DNA from: Sphingobacterium sp. SYP-B4668
GTDB lineage: Bacteria > Bacteroidota > Bacteroidia > Sphingobacteriales > Sphingobacteriaceae
Direction: 5' to 3'
Assembly: GCF_027627455.1 (NCBI RefSeq)
Contig: NZ_CP115483.1
Coordinates: 4,526,001 to 4,590,000 of the forward strand
DNA length: 64,000 nucleotides
The translations under genes and the position numbers were made by a program. This document shows positions 8,452 to 16,488 of the stretch, in pieces (the first letter of the stretch is position 1; each line of letters begins with the position of its first letter). The notes beneath the pieces are model-generated. The model was not told the DNA's origin. It made no database searches and saw nothing but the letters and a program-made list of their open reading frames with translations.

Positions 8452-9156
8452 ATGAAATATAAACGTATCCTACTCAAGCTCAGCGGAGAAGCCTTAATGG
8501 GCGAACAGAACTATGGTATTGACATCAACCGTGTCAGACAATATGCTAACGACATTAAAGAAATCCACGAATTAGGTCTTGAGGTCGCCATCGTTATCGG
8601 TGGAGGCAATATCTACAGAGGTCTTAGCGCCGAACAATCGGGTATGGACCGGGTACAAGCAGACTATATGGGAATGTTGGCGACAGTCATCAATAGCATG
8701 GCTTTACAGGATGCTTTAGAGAAAGTCTCTTTAAAAACTCGTCTGCTAACAGCCATCAAGATGGAGCAAATTTGCGAACCGTTTATTCGTAGAAGAGCTG
8801 TCAGACACTTAGAAAAAGGTCGGATTGTTATCTTTGGCGCTGGCACAGGAAATCCATACTTCACTACGGATACCGCAGCATCTTTGAGAGCTATCGAAAT
8901 CAATGCCGATGCTGTACTCAAAGGCACTCGTGTAGATGGTATCTATACCGCAGACCCTGAAAAAGACCCCACTGCAACGCGTTTTGATGAAATCTCTTTT
9001 ACGGAGGTCTATAACAAAGGGCTTAATGTAATGGATATGACTGCCTTTACGCTATGCCAAGAAAACAATCTTCCTATTATTGTGTTTGACATGAATAAAC
9101 CAGGCAATCTAAAAAAATTGGCTAATGGTGAGCATCTTGGAACAATAGTAAGATAA
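8452..9156 (+). CDS. pyrH: UMP kinase
   Basis: PyrH phosphorylates UMP to UDP in pyrimidine nucleotide synthesis. The 234-residue protein begins MKYKRILLKLSGEALMG, the standard N-terminus. A longer reading from 8386 adds 22 residues unrelated to the family and crosses the -7 box, so the ATG at 8452 is chosen. IGGGNIYRG, the DYMGMLATVINS segment and GTGNPYFTTDTAA are characteristic amino-acid-kinase-fold motifs for phosphate and UMP binding. It is followed 30 bp later by frr, the usual bacterial neighbour. Confidence 0.96.
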   Translation: MKYKRILLKLSGEALMGEQNYGIDINRVRQYANDIKEIHELGLEVAIVIGGGNIYRGLSAEQSGMDRVQADYMGMLATVINSMALQDALEKVSLKTRLLTAIKMEQICEPFIRRRAVRHLEKGRIVIFGAGTGNPYFTTDTAASLRAIEINADAVLKGTRVDGIYTADPEKDPTATRFDEISFTEVYNKGLNVMDMTAFTLCQENNLPIIVFDMNKPGNLKKLANGEHLGTIVR

Positions 9157-9186
9157 CAACGAATCAGAAAAATAACGAACATACAT

Positions 9187-9750
9187 ATGAACGAACTTAT
9201 TTCTCTTCAACTTGATGACTGTAAGGATTCAATGACTAAAGCAGTATCATTCACGGAATCTGAATTGACAAAAATCCGTGCAGGAAAAGCATCCCCATCT
9301 ATGCTAGATGGTATATCCGTAGATTATTACGGAAGCCAAACACCTCTTTCGCAAGTGGCCAACGTAAACACAACAGATGCCCGCACAATTGTTATACAAC
9401 CTTGGGAAAAGTCATTGATCAATGCTATCGAAAAAGCTATCGTCGATTCCAACTTAGGTTTAAATCCTCAAAATGATGGTATTATCATCCGTTTGGTAGT
9501 TCCTGCTTTGACCGAAGAAAGAAGAAGGGAGCTCGTTAAAAGGGCTAAAGAAGAAACTGAAAAAGGCCGTATTGCTATTCGTAATATCAGAAAAGACACT
9601 AACGAGTCCATCAAAAAACTAAAAAATGATGGAGCTTCTGAAGACGAGATTAAAATCGGAGAAGGTGAAGTCCAAAAATTGACTGATAACTTCATTGCTC
9701 AAATAGACAAACTATCTGAGTTGAAGGAAAAAGATATCATGACGGTATAA
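9187..9750 (+). CDS. frr: Ribosome recycling factor
   Basis: RRF splits post-termination ribosomes together with EF-G. The 187-residue length matches the family. Typical features are KIRAGKASPSMLDGI near the N-terminus, the PLSQVANV strand, and the long helical C-terminal region with RREL.KRAKEE and AIRNIRKD. It follows pyrH closely as in most bacteria and is ended by a clear terminator at 9771-9803. Nothing unusual is seen. Confidence 0.96.
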   Translation: MNELISLQLDDCKDSMTKAVSFTESELTKIRAGKASPSMLDGISVDYYGSQTPLSQVANVNTTDARTIVIQPWEKSLINAIEKAIVDSNLGLNPQNDGIIIRLVVPALTEERRRELVKRAKEETEKGRIAIRNIRKDTNESIKKLKNDGASEDEIKIGEGEVQKLTDNFIAQIDKLSELKEKDIMTV

Positions 9751-9770
9751 GCAATATCGTTCTACACAGG

Positions 9771-9803
9771 AAAAGGTCTTCATTTAAAAAGTGAAGACCT
9801 TTT
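9771..9803 (+). terminator. Intrinsic terminator after frr
   Basis: A 12-bp stem (AAAAGGTCTTCA at 9771-9782 with TGAAGACCTTTT at 9792-9803) is followed by further T residues. It ends the pyrH-frr unit. Confidence 0.85.
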
Positions 9804-9943
9804 TTGCAAGCTACATTTTTACAAAAATCACCCATCACGTTCAAAATATAAACACGACGACGACATAGAGGTCATCAGAAGGTTTTGTTTTCATTATAGC
9901 CCAAATATTATGTAACTTAACATACTATTATGTCTTAAAATAA

Positions 9944-10927
9944 ATGATGAATAACGCTAGACGAAAATTTCTAAAGCATGCTGGAATAGGTATTTCGGCA
10001 GCTTTTTTAAGCCCATACCTCTTTTCCTGCGAGTCCAAAAAAGCAGGAACTGGTCCCTTTCAACAAATCGGCATCCAGCTTTATACGTTGCGGGACGAAT
10101 TGGCACAAGCCCCTATAGCCACCCTAGAAAAGATTGCAAAAATTGGCTATAAACATGTCGAAACATTCGGTGTTGATGTACAGAAAGGTACGTTCTTTGG
10201 TCTTGCTATCAAAGAATTCAAAAAAGTGCTAGATGACAACAACCTCCAAACCCATAGTGGACACTATGACCTGTCCAAATATCTAAGTCAGACGCACACA
10301 GATAAAGAAAATGTCGAACGATACGTCGAAATAGCGAATGAGCTTGGTCAATCCTACGTGGTAGCTCCCGTCACGCCAATGTTTGATATCAATGCGCTAA
10401 AATCAAAAGACTATCAATACGCAGCTGACCAACTCAACAAAGCGGGTGAAATCTCAAAAAAATCCAATATTAAAATGGGCTACCATAATCACTTTTGGGA
10501 ATTTAGAGATCAACCCAATGGTACCAAAGGATTGGATATCTTGATTGCCTTTACCGAACCCGATTTGGTAGACTTTGAACTAGATCTTTATTGGATTGAA
10601 AAATCTGGGCTGAGCCCACAGTCCTATTTTGAAAAATATCCAAATAGATTCTCCATGTGGCATGTAAAAGATATGGATAGAGGATTTACAACGCCTATTG
10701 TTGGTGGAGAGCAAGATAAGCTAGGATTCGAAGCCCTCATTAAGGAAATAAAATATGCTGAAGTGGGGTCAGGGAGCATAGACTTCACCAATATATGCAG
10801 ATATGCGGAGAAATCAGGTTTGAAATATGCTTTTGTTGAACAGGATGATATTTATATTTCGGACAAATTTGCGAGCATTAAGAAAAGTTATGATTATGTA
10901 GAAGCCAAGCTTGCTACTATCCAGTAA
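9944..10927 (+). CDS. Tat-type lipoprotein with sugar phosphate isomerase/epimerase TIM barrel
   Basis: This 327-residue envelope protein has a twin-arginine-like start (RRKFLK, residues 6-11), a hydrophobic stretch and a lipobox-like LFSC with Cys at 29. The mature part belongs to the xylose-isomerase-like TIM-barrel superfamily (AP_endonuc_2 type). Characteristic segments are IGIQLYTLRDEL, KIGYKHVETFG, MGYHNHFWEF, DFELDLYWIEKSG and SMWHVKDMD, which carry the His, Glu and Asp residues expected for metal binding. Such exported proteins are common in Bacteroidota and are often annotated as sugar phosphate isomerase/epimerase; the real substrate is unknown. The stop codon lies inside a perfect palindrome shared with convergent purE. 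Confidence 0.85.
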   Translation: MMNNARRKFLKHAGIGISAAFLSPYLFSCESKKAGTGPFQQIGIQLYTLRDELAQAPIATLEKIAKIGYKHVETFGVDVQKGTFFGLAIKEFKKVLDDNNLQTHSGHYDLSKYLSQTHTDKENVERYVEIANELGQSYVVAPVTPMFDINALKSKDYQYAADQLNKAGEISKKSNIKMGYHNHFWEFRDQPNGTKGLDILIAFTEPDLVDFELDLYWIEKSGLSPQSYFEKYPNRFSMWHVKDMDRGFTTPIVGGEQDKLGFEALIKEIKYAEVGSGSIDFTNICRYAEKSGLKYAFVEQDDIYISDKFASIKKSYDYVEAKLATIQ

Positions 10928-10964
10928 TAAAAAAGGGAAGCAGCTGCTTCCCTTTTTTATTACT
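10923..10964. terminator. Perfect 42-nt bidirectional terminator between the TIM-barrel gene and purE
   Basis: A perfect, loop-free palindrome is centred on CAGCTG (10941-10946). Flanking AAAAAA and TTTTTT tracts give a T-run on both strands. It contains the TAA of the plus-strand gene and its outer base touches the purE stop codon, so one element ends both genes. Confidence 0.9.
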
Positions 10965-11476
10965 TAAAATTTCATGTTCTCGACCTCAGCAGCTGTTTCT
11001 TCGACTTTCGCACCAAGTTCCTTTTTAAAATGAATCAGGTTTAGGGCAATTTTGGCATCTGCTGTCCCAAGTATCTGCGCAGCGAGAATTCCAGCATTCT
11101 TAGCCGCATTCAATGCTACAGTTGCCACGGGAATCCCATTCGGCATTTGCAGAATAGAAAGTACAGAGTCCCACCCATCAATTGAATTTGAAGATTTGAC
11201 AGGCACTCCTATTACGGGCAAATGGGTAATAGAAGCCACCATACCAGGTAAGTGAGCTGCTCCCCCTGCTCCAGCAATGATAACTTTCAACCCTCTCTCT
11301 GCCGCGGCCTGTGCATAGTCGAACATGCGTTGAGGTGTACGATGCGCTGATACAATTGTTACTTCAAAGGACACGCCTAAGTCCTTGAGAACTTCAATAG
11401 CATCCTGCATCACTGGAAGATCTGACTTGCTTCCCATAATTATCCCGACCAAAGGGGAACTTTCCGAACTCATCAT
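10964..11476 (-). CDS. purE: N5-carboxyaminoimidazole ribonucleotide mutase, class I PurE
   Basis: PurE converts N5-CAIR to CAIR in purine synthesis. The 170-residue protein has the class I signature: GIIMGSKSDLPVM near the N-terminus, VSAHRTPQRM, then AGAGGAAHLPGMVA and the PVIGVPV strand. It starts 4 bp after the purK stop on the same strand, so PurK product is passed to its partner from one transcript. Two adjacent ATG codons exist at the start (11476 and 11473); either gives the same mature fold. It ends in the shared palindromic terminator. Confidence 0.95.
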   Translation of the reverse strand: MMSSESSPLVGIIMGSKSDLPVMQDAIEVLKDLGVSFEVTIVSAHRTPQRMFDYAQAAAERGLKVIIAGAGGAAHLPGMVASITHLPVIGVPVKSSNSIDGWDSVLSILQMPNGIPVATVALNAAKNAGILAAQILGTADAKIALNLIHFKKELGAKVEETAAEVENMKF

Positions 11477-11480
11477 TAAT

Positions 11481-12623
11481 TTATGCTTTTACTTTTAATA
11501 TCTCCTGTACCTGCCGCGCATTGGTAATAGCCAATTCCCGATTGTCGTTCACGATGCATACATGCCCCATCTTACGAAATGGCTTGGTATATTTCTTACC
11601 ATACAAATGGAGGTAAACACCATCCATCGCTAATATCTCCTCTATCCCTTCATACTTGGCCAAGCCTTCATAGCCTTCTTCTCCCAAAAGATTAATCATT
11701 ACCGCATTCGTACGCGTATCGACATTGCCTAAAGGTAGATTGAAGATGGCACGTAAGTGTTGAGCAAATTGAGAGGTATAGTTACCCTCTATAGTCTGAT
11801 GTCCACTGTTATGCGGCCTAGGCGCAAGTTCGTTGACTAAAATTTCACCTTGCTTAGTTAAGAACATCTCAACTGCCAAAAGTCCGACTATTTGCAAATC
11901 ATGTGCAATTTTTTTAGCAATCTCTTCTGCTTGCTGTTGGATATCAAAACTTAGCATCGATGGTGAAATCAAAAATTCCACCAAATTAGCTTGTGGATTA
12001 AACTCCATTTCTACCATCGGAAACGCTGATATATCTCCTCTATCATTACGTGCTACGATAACAGCAATCTCTTTTTCAAAATCAATCCATTCTTCAATGA
12101 TACTCGGCTCTTCAAATGCTGTTGCCAAATCTTCCGAAGTGGTTATTTTCTTCACGCCCTTGCCATCGTAACCATCTCGTCTCAACTTCTGAATATAGGG
12201 GATTGTCAAATTTGCATTGGATAAATTCTCCTTTGTAGATATCAATTGAAATGGAGCAGTTGGAATATCATTCTGCTTAAAAAATTGCTTTTGCAGTCCC
12301 TTATCTTGAATCAAACGGATGATTCGGGATTGCGGAAAAACCTGAACTCCTTCCTCTTCCAATTTTTCCAAAGCATCTACATTGACCTTCTCGATTTCAA
12401 TGGTCAACATATCCAAATCCTTACCAAAATTGTAAACCGTATGAAAATCACTCAACGACCCAACCTCAAATCGGTTACACAATTTGCGGCACGGAGCATT
12501 CTTGTCCGGATCTAGAACATGTACATTTACATTATAATTAATTGCTTCTTGGATAACCATTCGTCCCAACTGGCCCCCACCCAAAATCCCCAACTGCAAT
12601 TCGCCATAAAAATCCTTTGCCAT
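11481..12623 (-). CDS. purK: 5-(carboxyamino)imidazole ribonucleotide synthase PurK
   Basis: PurK is an ATP-grasp ligase that uses AIR, ATP and bicarbonate to make N5-CAIR, the substrate of PurE. The 380-residue protein begins with GILGGGQLGRM, the typical phosphate-binding N-terminus. The ATP-grasp core shows RRDGYDGKGV, IEEWIDFEKEIAVIVARN and VNELAPRPHNSGH. It lies directly upstream of purE and 8 bp downstream of nuoB. It therefore probably shares the nuoA-nuoB transcript, an unusual mix of respiration and purine genes. Confidence 0.95.
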   Translation of the reverse strand: MAKDFYGELQLGILGGGQLGRMVIQEAINYNVNVHVLDPDKNAPCRKLCNRFEVGSLSDFHTVYNFGKDLDMLTIEIEKVNVDALEKLEEEGVQVFPQSRIIRLIQDKGLQKQFFKQNDIPTAPFQLISTKENLSNANLTIPYIQKLRRDGYDGKGVKKITTSEDLATAFEEPSIIEEWIDFEKEIAVIVARNDRGDISAFPMVEMEFNPQANLVEFLISPSMLSFDIQQQAEEIAKKIAHDLQIVGLLAVEMFLTKQGEILVNELAPRPHNSGHQTIEGNYTSQFAQHLRAIFNLPLGNVDTRTNAVMINLLGEEGYEGLAKYEGIEEILAMDGVYLHLYGKKYTKPFRKMGHVCIVNDNRELAITNARQVQEILKVKA

Positions 12624-12631
12624 AAATTTAA

Positions 12632-13144
12632 TTATATTTTTTCGGTCTCGGAACGGAATAAACTTTCCCCCAAAACACTTTCGTTTTCTATTTTCTTTTG
12701 TAACTCCAGAAATGCACCAATCAGGGCCTCAGGTCTAGGTGGGCAGCCCTGCACATATACGTCGACAGGTATAATGCGATCGACACCTTTGACCACGTGA
12801 TACCCATGCTGCCAATAGGGCCCACCACAGTTAGAACAGGAGCCCATCGAGATTACATACTTTGGCTCGGGCATTTGCTCATAAAGCTTGCGAATGCGAT
12901 CTGCCATTTTGAAAGTGACAGTCCCCGCGATAATCATCACGTCAGATTGCCGTGGTGAAGGTCTAGGGAAAACCCCCAATCTATCCAAATCATAAGTAGC
13001 GGCCATTGCCCCCATCATTTCAATCGCACAACAGGCTATTCCAAAACTAATAGGCCACATGGAAGAAAGCCTCGCCCAATTCAATAAATCATCTAGTTTA
13101 GCCACGACGACACCGTTATTTTGCAATTGACTCTCTATACTCAT
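12632..13144 (-). CDS. nuoB: NADH-quinone oxidoreductase subunit B
   Basis: NuoB carries the N2 [4Fe-4S] cluster of complex I next to the quinone site. The four expected Cys ligands are visible: the adjacent pair Cys38-Cys39 (in GIACCAIEMM), Cys103 (SMGSC) and Cys134 (VQGCPPRPE). The 170-residue length is normal. Its ATG overlaps the nuoA stop by 4 bp, so the two are translationally coupled. Unusually, purK follows in place of nuoC; the remaining nuo genes are not in this window. Confidence 0.96.
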   Translation of the reverse strand: MSIESQLQNNGVVVAKLDDLLNWARLSSMWPISFGIACCAIEMMGAMAATYDLDRLGVFPRPSPRQSDVMIIAGTVTFKMADRIRKLYEQMPEPKYVISMGSCSNCGGPYWQHGYHVVKGVDRIIPVDVYVQGCPPRPEALIGAFLELQKKIENESVLGESLFRSETEKI

Positions 13145-13737
13145 GTTGTGGTTCCTGGTTTTCTAAATGTGGGTTTAAATCCAATTTTAGGTTTTACATC
13201 TACTTTATCCGCTGATACAGCATCGACAGCAGTGGTTTCGGCATCCCTATAGTCCCTCACAGCATAACTTCGACTATTGAGCGCATCATAAGCTTCCGAA
13301 GGAATATTGACCTGTACCGACGGAGTGACGTGAATGGGTTTAATCCATTCCAAATCTCCTCTACGCCATACATATACTAATCCTAAAATCAGCACGCCGA
13401 GGAATAATGTCATCTCTACCATAGTAAACCACCCCCATCTACTATCAGCCTGAATCAACTCTTGTTGTCCAAATACTGTTGCCCAAGGAAATACAAATAT
13501 AAGTTCCACATCGAACAATAGAAAAACCAATGCAATGACATAAAATCGAGGATTGAATTGTATCCAAGCGGTACCTAGGGATTCTTCCCCACATTCATAT
13601 GTACTCAGCTTGATTGGATTAGGTTTTTTGGGTGAAATCACCTTGGCTAAGAAAATGGTGGCGCATACCAACAATATTCCTATCAAAGCAATGATAAGAA
13701 TCTTGCCGTATTCTGATAATTGCGCGGGATCATCCAT
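13141..13737 (-). CDS. nuoA: NADH-quinone oxidoreductase subunit A with C-terminal extension
   Basis: NuoA is a three-helix membrane subunit of complex I near the quinone channel. The helices lie around residues 10-33, 65-90 and 105-128. The family motif STYECGEESLGTAWIQFNPRFY is present in the loop, with FDVELIFVFPWA in helix 2. At 198 residues it is longer than usual; the last 55 or so form a polar tail rich in Ala, Asp, Val and Lys that lacks recognisable structure. nuoB overlaps it by 4 bp. A -7-like TAATTTTG on the minus strand (13749-13742) ends only 4 bp before the ATG. Confidence 0.94.
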   Translation of the reverse strand: MDDPAQLSEYGKILIIALIGILLVCATIFLAKVISPKKPNPIKLSTYECGEESLGTAWIQFNPRFYVIALVFLLFDVELIFVFPWATVFGQQELIQADSRWGWFTMVEMTLFLGVLILGLVYVWRRGDLEWIKPIHVTPSVQVNIPSEAYDALNSRSYAVRDYRDAETTAVDAVSADKVDVKPKIGFKPTFRKPGTTT

Positions 13738-13741
13738 AACA

Positions 13742-13749
13742 CAAAATTA
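13742..13749 (-). promoter_or_regulatory. -7-like element abutting the nuoA start
   Basis: Read on the minus strand this is TAATTTTG, matching TAnnTTTG. Transcription would start at or next to the ATG (13737), giving an essentially leaderless message. No good -33 TTG is seen, so the call is tentative. Confidence 0.35.
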
Positions 13750-13773
13750 GTATTTTTTTATTACTAAACTTAA

Positions 13774-13825
13774 ATAAGGTTATTTTTAATACGATCCGGA
13801 TGGATACCATTAAAAATAACCTTAT
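13774..13825. terminator. Long hairpin between ffh and nuoA
   Basis: A perfect 17-bp stem (ATAAGGTTATTTTTAAT at 13774-13790 with its complement at 13809-13825) encloses an 18-nt loop. It follows the minus-strand ffh stop by about 90 bp and probably ends ffh transcription, but the T-run after it is interrupted. It could also act in the nuoA upstream region. Confidence 0.55.
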
Positions 13826-13916
13826 CAATCTTATCTTTTATTAGTGAAAATAGGACCATTTAGTGAGAGATAAGCCTTACAAAGCCAATAGCACTACCAA
13901 GAGAAACCCAGTTTCA

Positions 13917-15254
13917 CTATCTACCTGGCATTTTAGGCATGTTGCGCATCATCTTAGCGGCCATAGCAGGGTTGGACATCTGCTTCATCACTTTACGCAT
14001 ATCACCAAACTGCTTCATCAATTTATTGACCTCATTAATATCCGTACCCGACCCTTTTGCAATACGAATACGTCGCTTTTGGTCTATGGCATCTGGATTT
14101 TCTCGTTCAAATGGTGTCATCGAATCGATGATAGCTTCAATAGGTTTGAATGCATTATCGTCTACCTCCACATCCTTCAACGCCTTCCCTACTCCCGGTA
14201 TCATGCCCATCAAATCCTTCATATTTCCCATTTTTTTTATCTGTTGGATTTGAGATTTGAAATCATTGAAGTCAAATTTATTTTTACGGATTTTTTTCTG
14301 CAATTCGGCAGCTTGCTTTTCATCAAACTGCTGCTGTGCACGCTCGACCAACGATACTACGTCACCCATACCAAGGATACGAGAGGCCATACGCTCTGGA
14401 TAAAATACATCCAAGGCCTCCATCTTCTCCCCCGTACCGATAAATTTAATTGGCTTATTAACGACAGACTTAATAGATAGTGCAGCTCCGCCTCTGGTAT
14501 CTCCATCGAGTTTGGTTAATACCACACCTGTGAAATCCAATCTATCGTTGAAGGCCTTAGCTGTATTGACAGCATCCTGACCCGTCATAGAATCTACAAC
14601 AAAAAGAATTTCTTGCGGCTGCGTGGCTTCTTTTACAGCCGTAATCTCTATCATCAGCGCCTCATCTATAGCAAGACGGCCAGCGGTATCGATGATAACC
14701 ACATTATGTCCGTTGCGTTTGGCTTCTTCTACACCCGCTTTAGCTATAGCAATAGGATCATTGGAATCCCGATTTACAAATACAGGGACACCTACTTGAC
14801 CGCCCAATACTTCGAGCTGATCGATAGCAGCTGGACGATATACGTCACCTGCCACCAATAGTGGTTTTTTACCCTTCTTATCTTTTAGATAATTAGCCAA
14901 TTTTCCAGAAAAAGTGGTTTTACCAGCACCATTAAGTCCCGCAATAAGGATAACAGTTGGATTCTTAGAAATATCCAAATCCGTGACAGAGCCCCCCATA
15001 AGTGCGGTAAGCTCATCGTTCATGATTTTGGTCAACAACTGCCCAGGAGAAATACTGGTCAACACATTCTCTCCAAGTGCCTTTTGTTTCACGTCATCTG
15101 TAAAACTTTTGGCCGTTTTATAGTTAACATCCGCATCCAATAAGGCTTTACGGATTTCTTTCATTGTCTCCGCGACGTTGATCTCTGTAATGTTACCCTG
15201 TCCTTTTAATACTTTAAAGGCTCTATCTAACTTATCCTGAAGATTCTGAAACAT
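13917..15254 (-). CDS. ffh: Signal recognition particle GTPase Ffh
   Basis: Ffh binds signal peptides and, with the SRP RNA and FtsY, targets membrane proteins to the translocon. The 445-residue protein has an N-terminal four-helix domain, a G domain with GLNGAGKTTFSGKLA (P-loop), DTAGRLAIDE and TKLDGDTRGGAALS, and a Met-rich M domain at the C-terminus (MKQMSNPAMAAKMMRNMPKM). Length and order are normal. It is transcribed on its own, apparently from a -7 element at 15379-15372. Confidence 0.96.
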   Translation of the reverse strand: MFQNLQDKLDRAFKVLKGQGNITEINVAETMKEIRKALLDADVNYKTAKSFTDDVKQKALGENVLTSISPGQLLTKIMNDELTALMGGSVTDLDISKNPTVILIAGLNGAGKTTFSGKLANYLKDKKGKKPLLVAGDVYRPAAIDQLEVLGGQVGVPVFVNRDSNDPIAIAKAGVEEAKRNGHNVVIIDTAGRLAIDEALMIEITAVKEATQPQEILFVVDSMTGQDAVNTAKAFNDRLDFTGVVLTKLDGDTRGGAALSIKSVVNKPIKFIGTGEKMEALDVFYPERMASRILGMGDVVSLVERAQQQFDEKQAAELQKKIRKNKFDFNDFKSQIQQIKKMGNMKDLMGMIPGVGKALKDVEVDDNAFKPIEAIIDSMTPFERENPDAIDQKRRIRIAKGSGTDINEVNKLMKQFGDMRKVMKQMSNPAMAAKMMRNMPKMPGR

Positions 15255-15371
15255 GATAATTATAAGTCTTTTTTTTGAAAGTGTTTACTGTTTTATGATT
15301 TCCAAGAACCCTCGCTTCACTTTGCCTTCTATTGGAGCAGGTCATTCACGAAGGTTTTTCTTGATAAAGGA

Positions 15372-15379
15372 CAAAGTTA
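15372..15379 (-). promoter_or_regulatory. -7 element for ffh
   Basis: Minus-strand TAACTTTG is an exact TAnnTTTG match in the region upstream of ffh. It implies a 5' leader of about 110 nt. No convincing -33 TTG is at 19-21 nt. Confidence 0.4.
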
Positions 15380-15523
15380 CAAAATTGCCTTGAAATGAAG
15401 GATATACTTTACAACGAAACATCTGCATATAAAAACCCTGGGAACAATAGTTTTTGCGCTATAGATGCCGAGCACTAGCGTACAGGTTGGCGCCATGCCC
15501 ACAATTAGAATAATCCAAAAAAA

Positions 15524-15553
15524 ATAGGACAGACGAATTTGTCGTCTGCCCTA
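15524..15553 (-). terminator. Terminator after the YugP-like protease gene
   Basis: Near-perfect stem: ATAGGaCAGACGA (15524-15536) pairs with TCGTCTGcCCTAT (15542-15554 region), flanked on the minus-strand 3' side by a run of eight T residues (A-run at 15517-15524 on the plus strand). It lies about 30 bp after the gene end. Confidence 0.8.
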
Positions 15554-15584
15554 TCCATATTTTATAGTAAATACTTCTAAACTA

Positions 15585-16277
15585 TTAGTCCCTTCGGCCG
15601 CCAAAGAGGATAGAGGCATAATACAGTAAAGTCACCAATGCTGACAATGCTGCTACAACATAGGTCATTGCAGCCCATTTCAATGCATCCTTAGCTCCAT
15701 CATGTTCTTCCCTACTATGAGTAATTCCCGCATTATTGAGCCACGCCAATGCTCTATTGGATGCGTCAAACTCAACAGGAAGGGTGACAAAGCTAAATAC
15801 TGTCGTAATCGCCAAGGCTCCTACACCAATGGCCAATAACCAATAGTTACCACCTTTAGAAATCGCAAACATGATAACACCTGCCATCAAAATCCAAGAA
15901 GTCATTTTGGACGCAAACCCCACCATCGGCACCATCGCCGAACGAAACTGCAACCAAGAGTATGCTGTTGCATGTTGTACAGCGTGGCCGCATTCATGTG
16001 CTGCTACCGCAGCAGCGGCAATACTTCGCCCTTCATATACCTCTGGGCTTAGGTTGACAGTCCTATTTTGAGGATTATAATGATCTGTCAACTGACCCTC
16101 GACCGAGATAATCTGCACGTCATAAATCCCATTGTCATTCAGCATTTTTTGCGCAATTTCCCTTCCTGACATCCCACTAGACAGCGGGCTCTCTGAATAT
16201 TTTTTAAACTTACGCTTAAATCTCCACTGGACAACAAAGCTTACCACCATGATGCCCACAAACAGTATTATATACAT
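15585..16277 (-). CDS. Membrane zinc metallopeptidase, YugP family
   Basis: This 230-residue integral membrane protein has an N-terminal membrane segment and a HECGHAVQH zinc motif of the HExxH type at about residues 93-101. Several more hydrophobic helices follow (around 120-170 and 205-225). The pattern NPQNRTVNLSPEVYEGRSI upstream of the zinc site and LPVEFDASNRAL downstream are typical of YugP (neutral zinc metallopeptidase, DUF-type membrane protease). Its substrate is not known. It stands as a single gene with its own terminator. Confidence 0.9.
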   Translation of the reverse strand: MYIILFVGIMVVSFVVQWRFKRKFKKYSESPLSSGMSGREIAQKMLNDNGIYDVQIISVEGQLTDHYNPQNRTVNLSPEVYEGRSIAAAAVAAHECGHAVQHATAYSWLQFRSAMVPMVGFASKMTSWILMAGVIMFAISKGGNYWLLAIGVGALAITTVFSFVTLPVEFDASNRALAWLNNAGITHSREEHDGAKDALKWAAMTYVVAALSALVTLLYYASILFGGRRD

Positions 16278-16427
16278 ATCTTTTCTTTTTTCTTTAATTA
16301 TACAATATTCCTATCAAAAGGTATTCCATTGGTCCAAAGTGCCAATTTATAATCCACTAAAATACAAAAATGGCGCAATCTGACAAAAGGTTAGTCTCGT
16401 TTTTATGATGATATGACAAAATATCCG

Positions 16428-16469
16428 CAAAAAGAGAGAGAGTTCCTTATGAAACTCTCTCTCTTTTTG
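16428..16469. terminator. Terminator after the ECF sigma gene
   Basis: A perfect 17-bp stem (CAAAAAGAGAGAGAGTT at 16428-16444 with its complement at 16453-16469) has an 8-nt loop. On the minus strand the second arm ends in TTTTTG, so it ends the sigma gene whose stop is at 16489. The AG-repeat stem is unusual but fully paired. Confidence 0.85.
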
Positions 16470-16488
16470 TGGATAAGATTATTTTGGT

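Larger units (their letters stand above)
15255..15584. other. 330-bp intergenic region upstream of ffh
   Basis: It holds the ffh leader and a -7-like element (TAACTTTG on the minus strand, 15379-15372), about 115 bp before the ATG. It also holds a terminator at 15524-15553 for the upstream zinc protease. I see no gene; the stretch at 15400-15510 is featureless. Confidence 0.5.

Noticed and set aside
13863..14480. A 205-codon plus-strand frame antisense to ffh
   Set aside because: It lies inside ffh on the opposite strand, with an unusual His- and Leu-rich composition and no start signal; it is a frame shadow.
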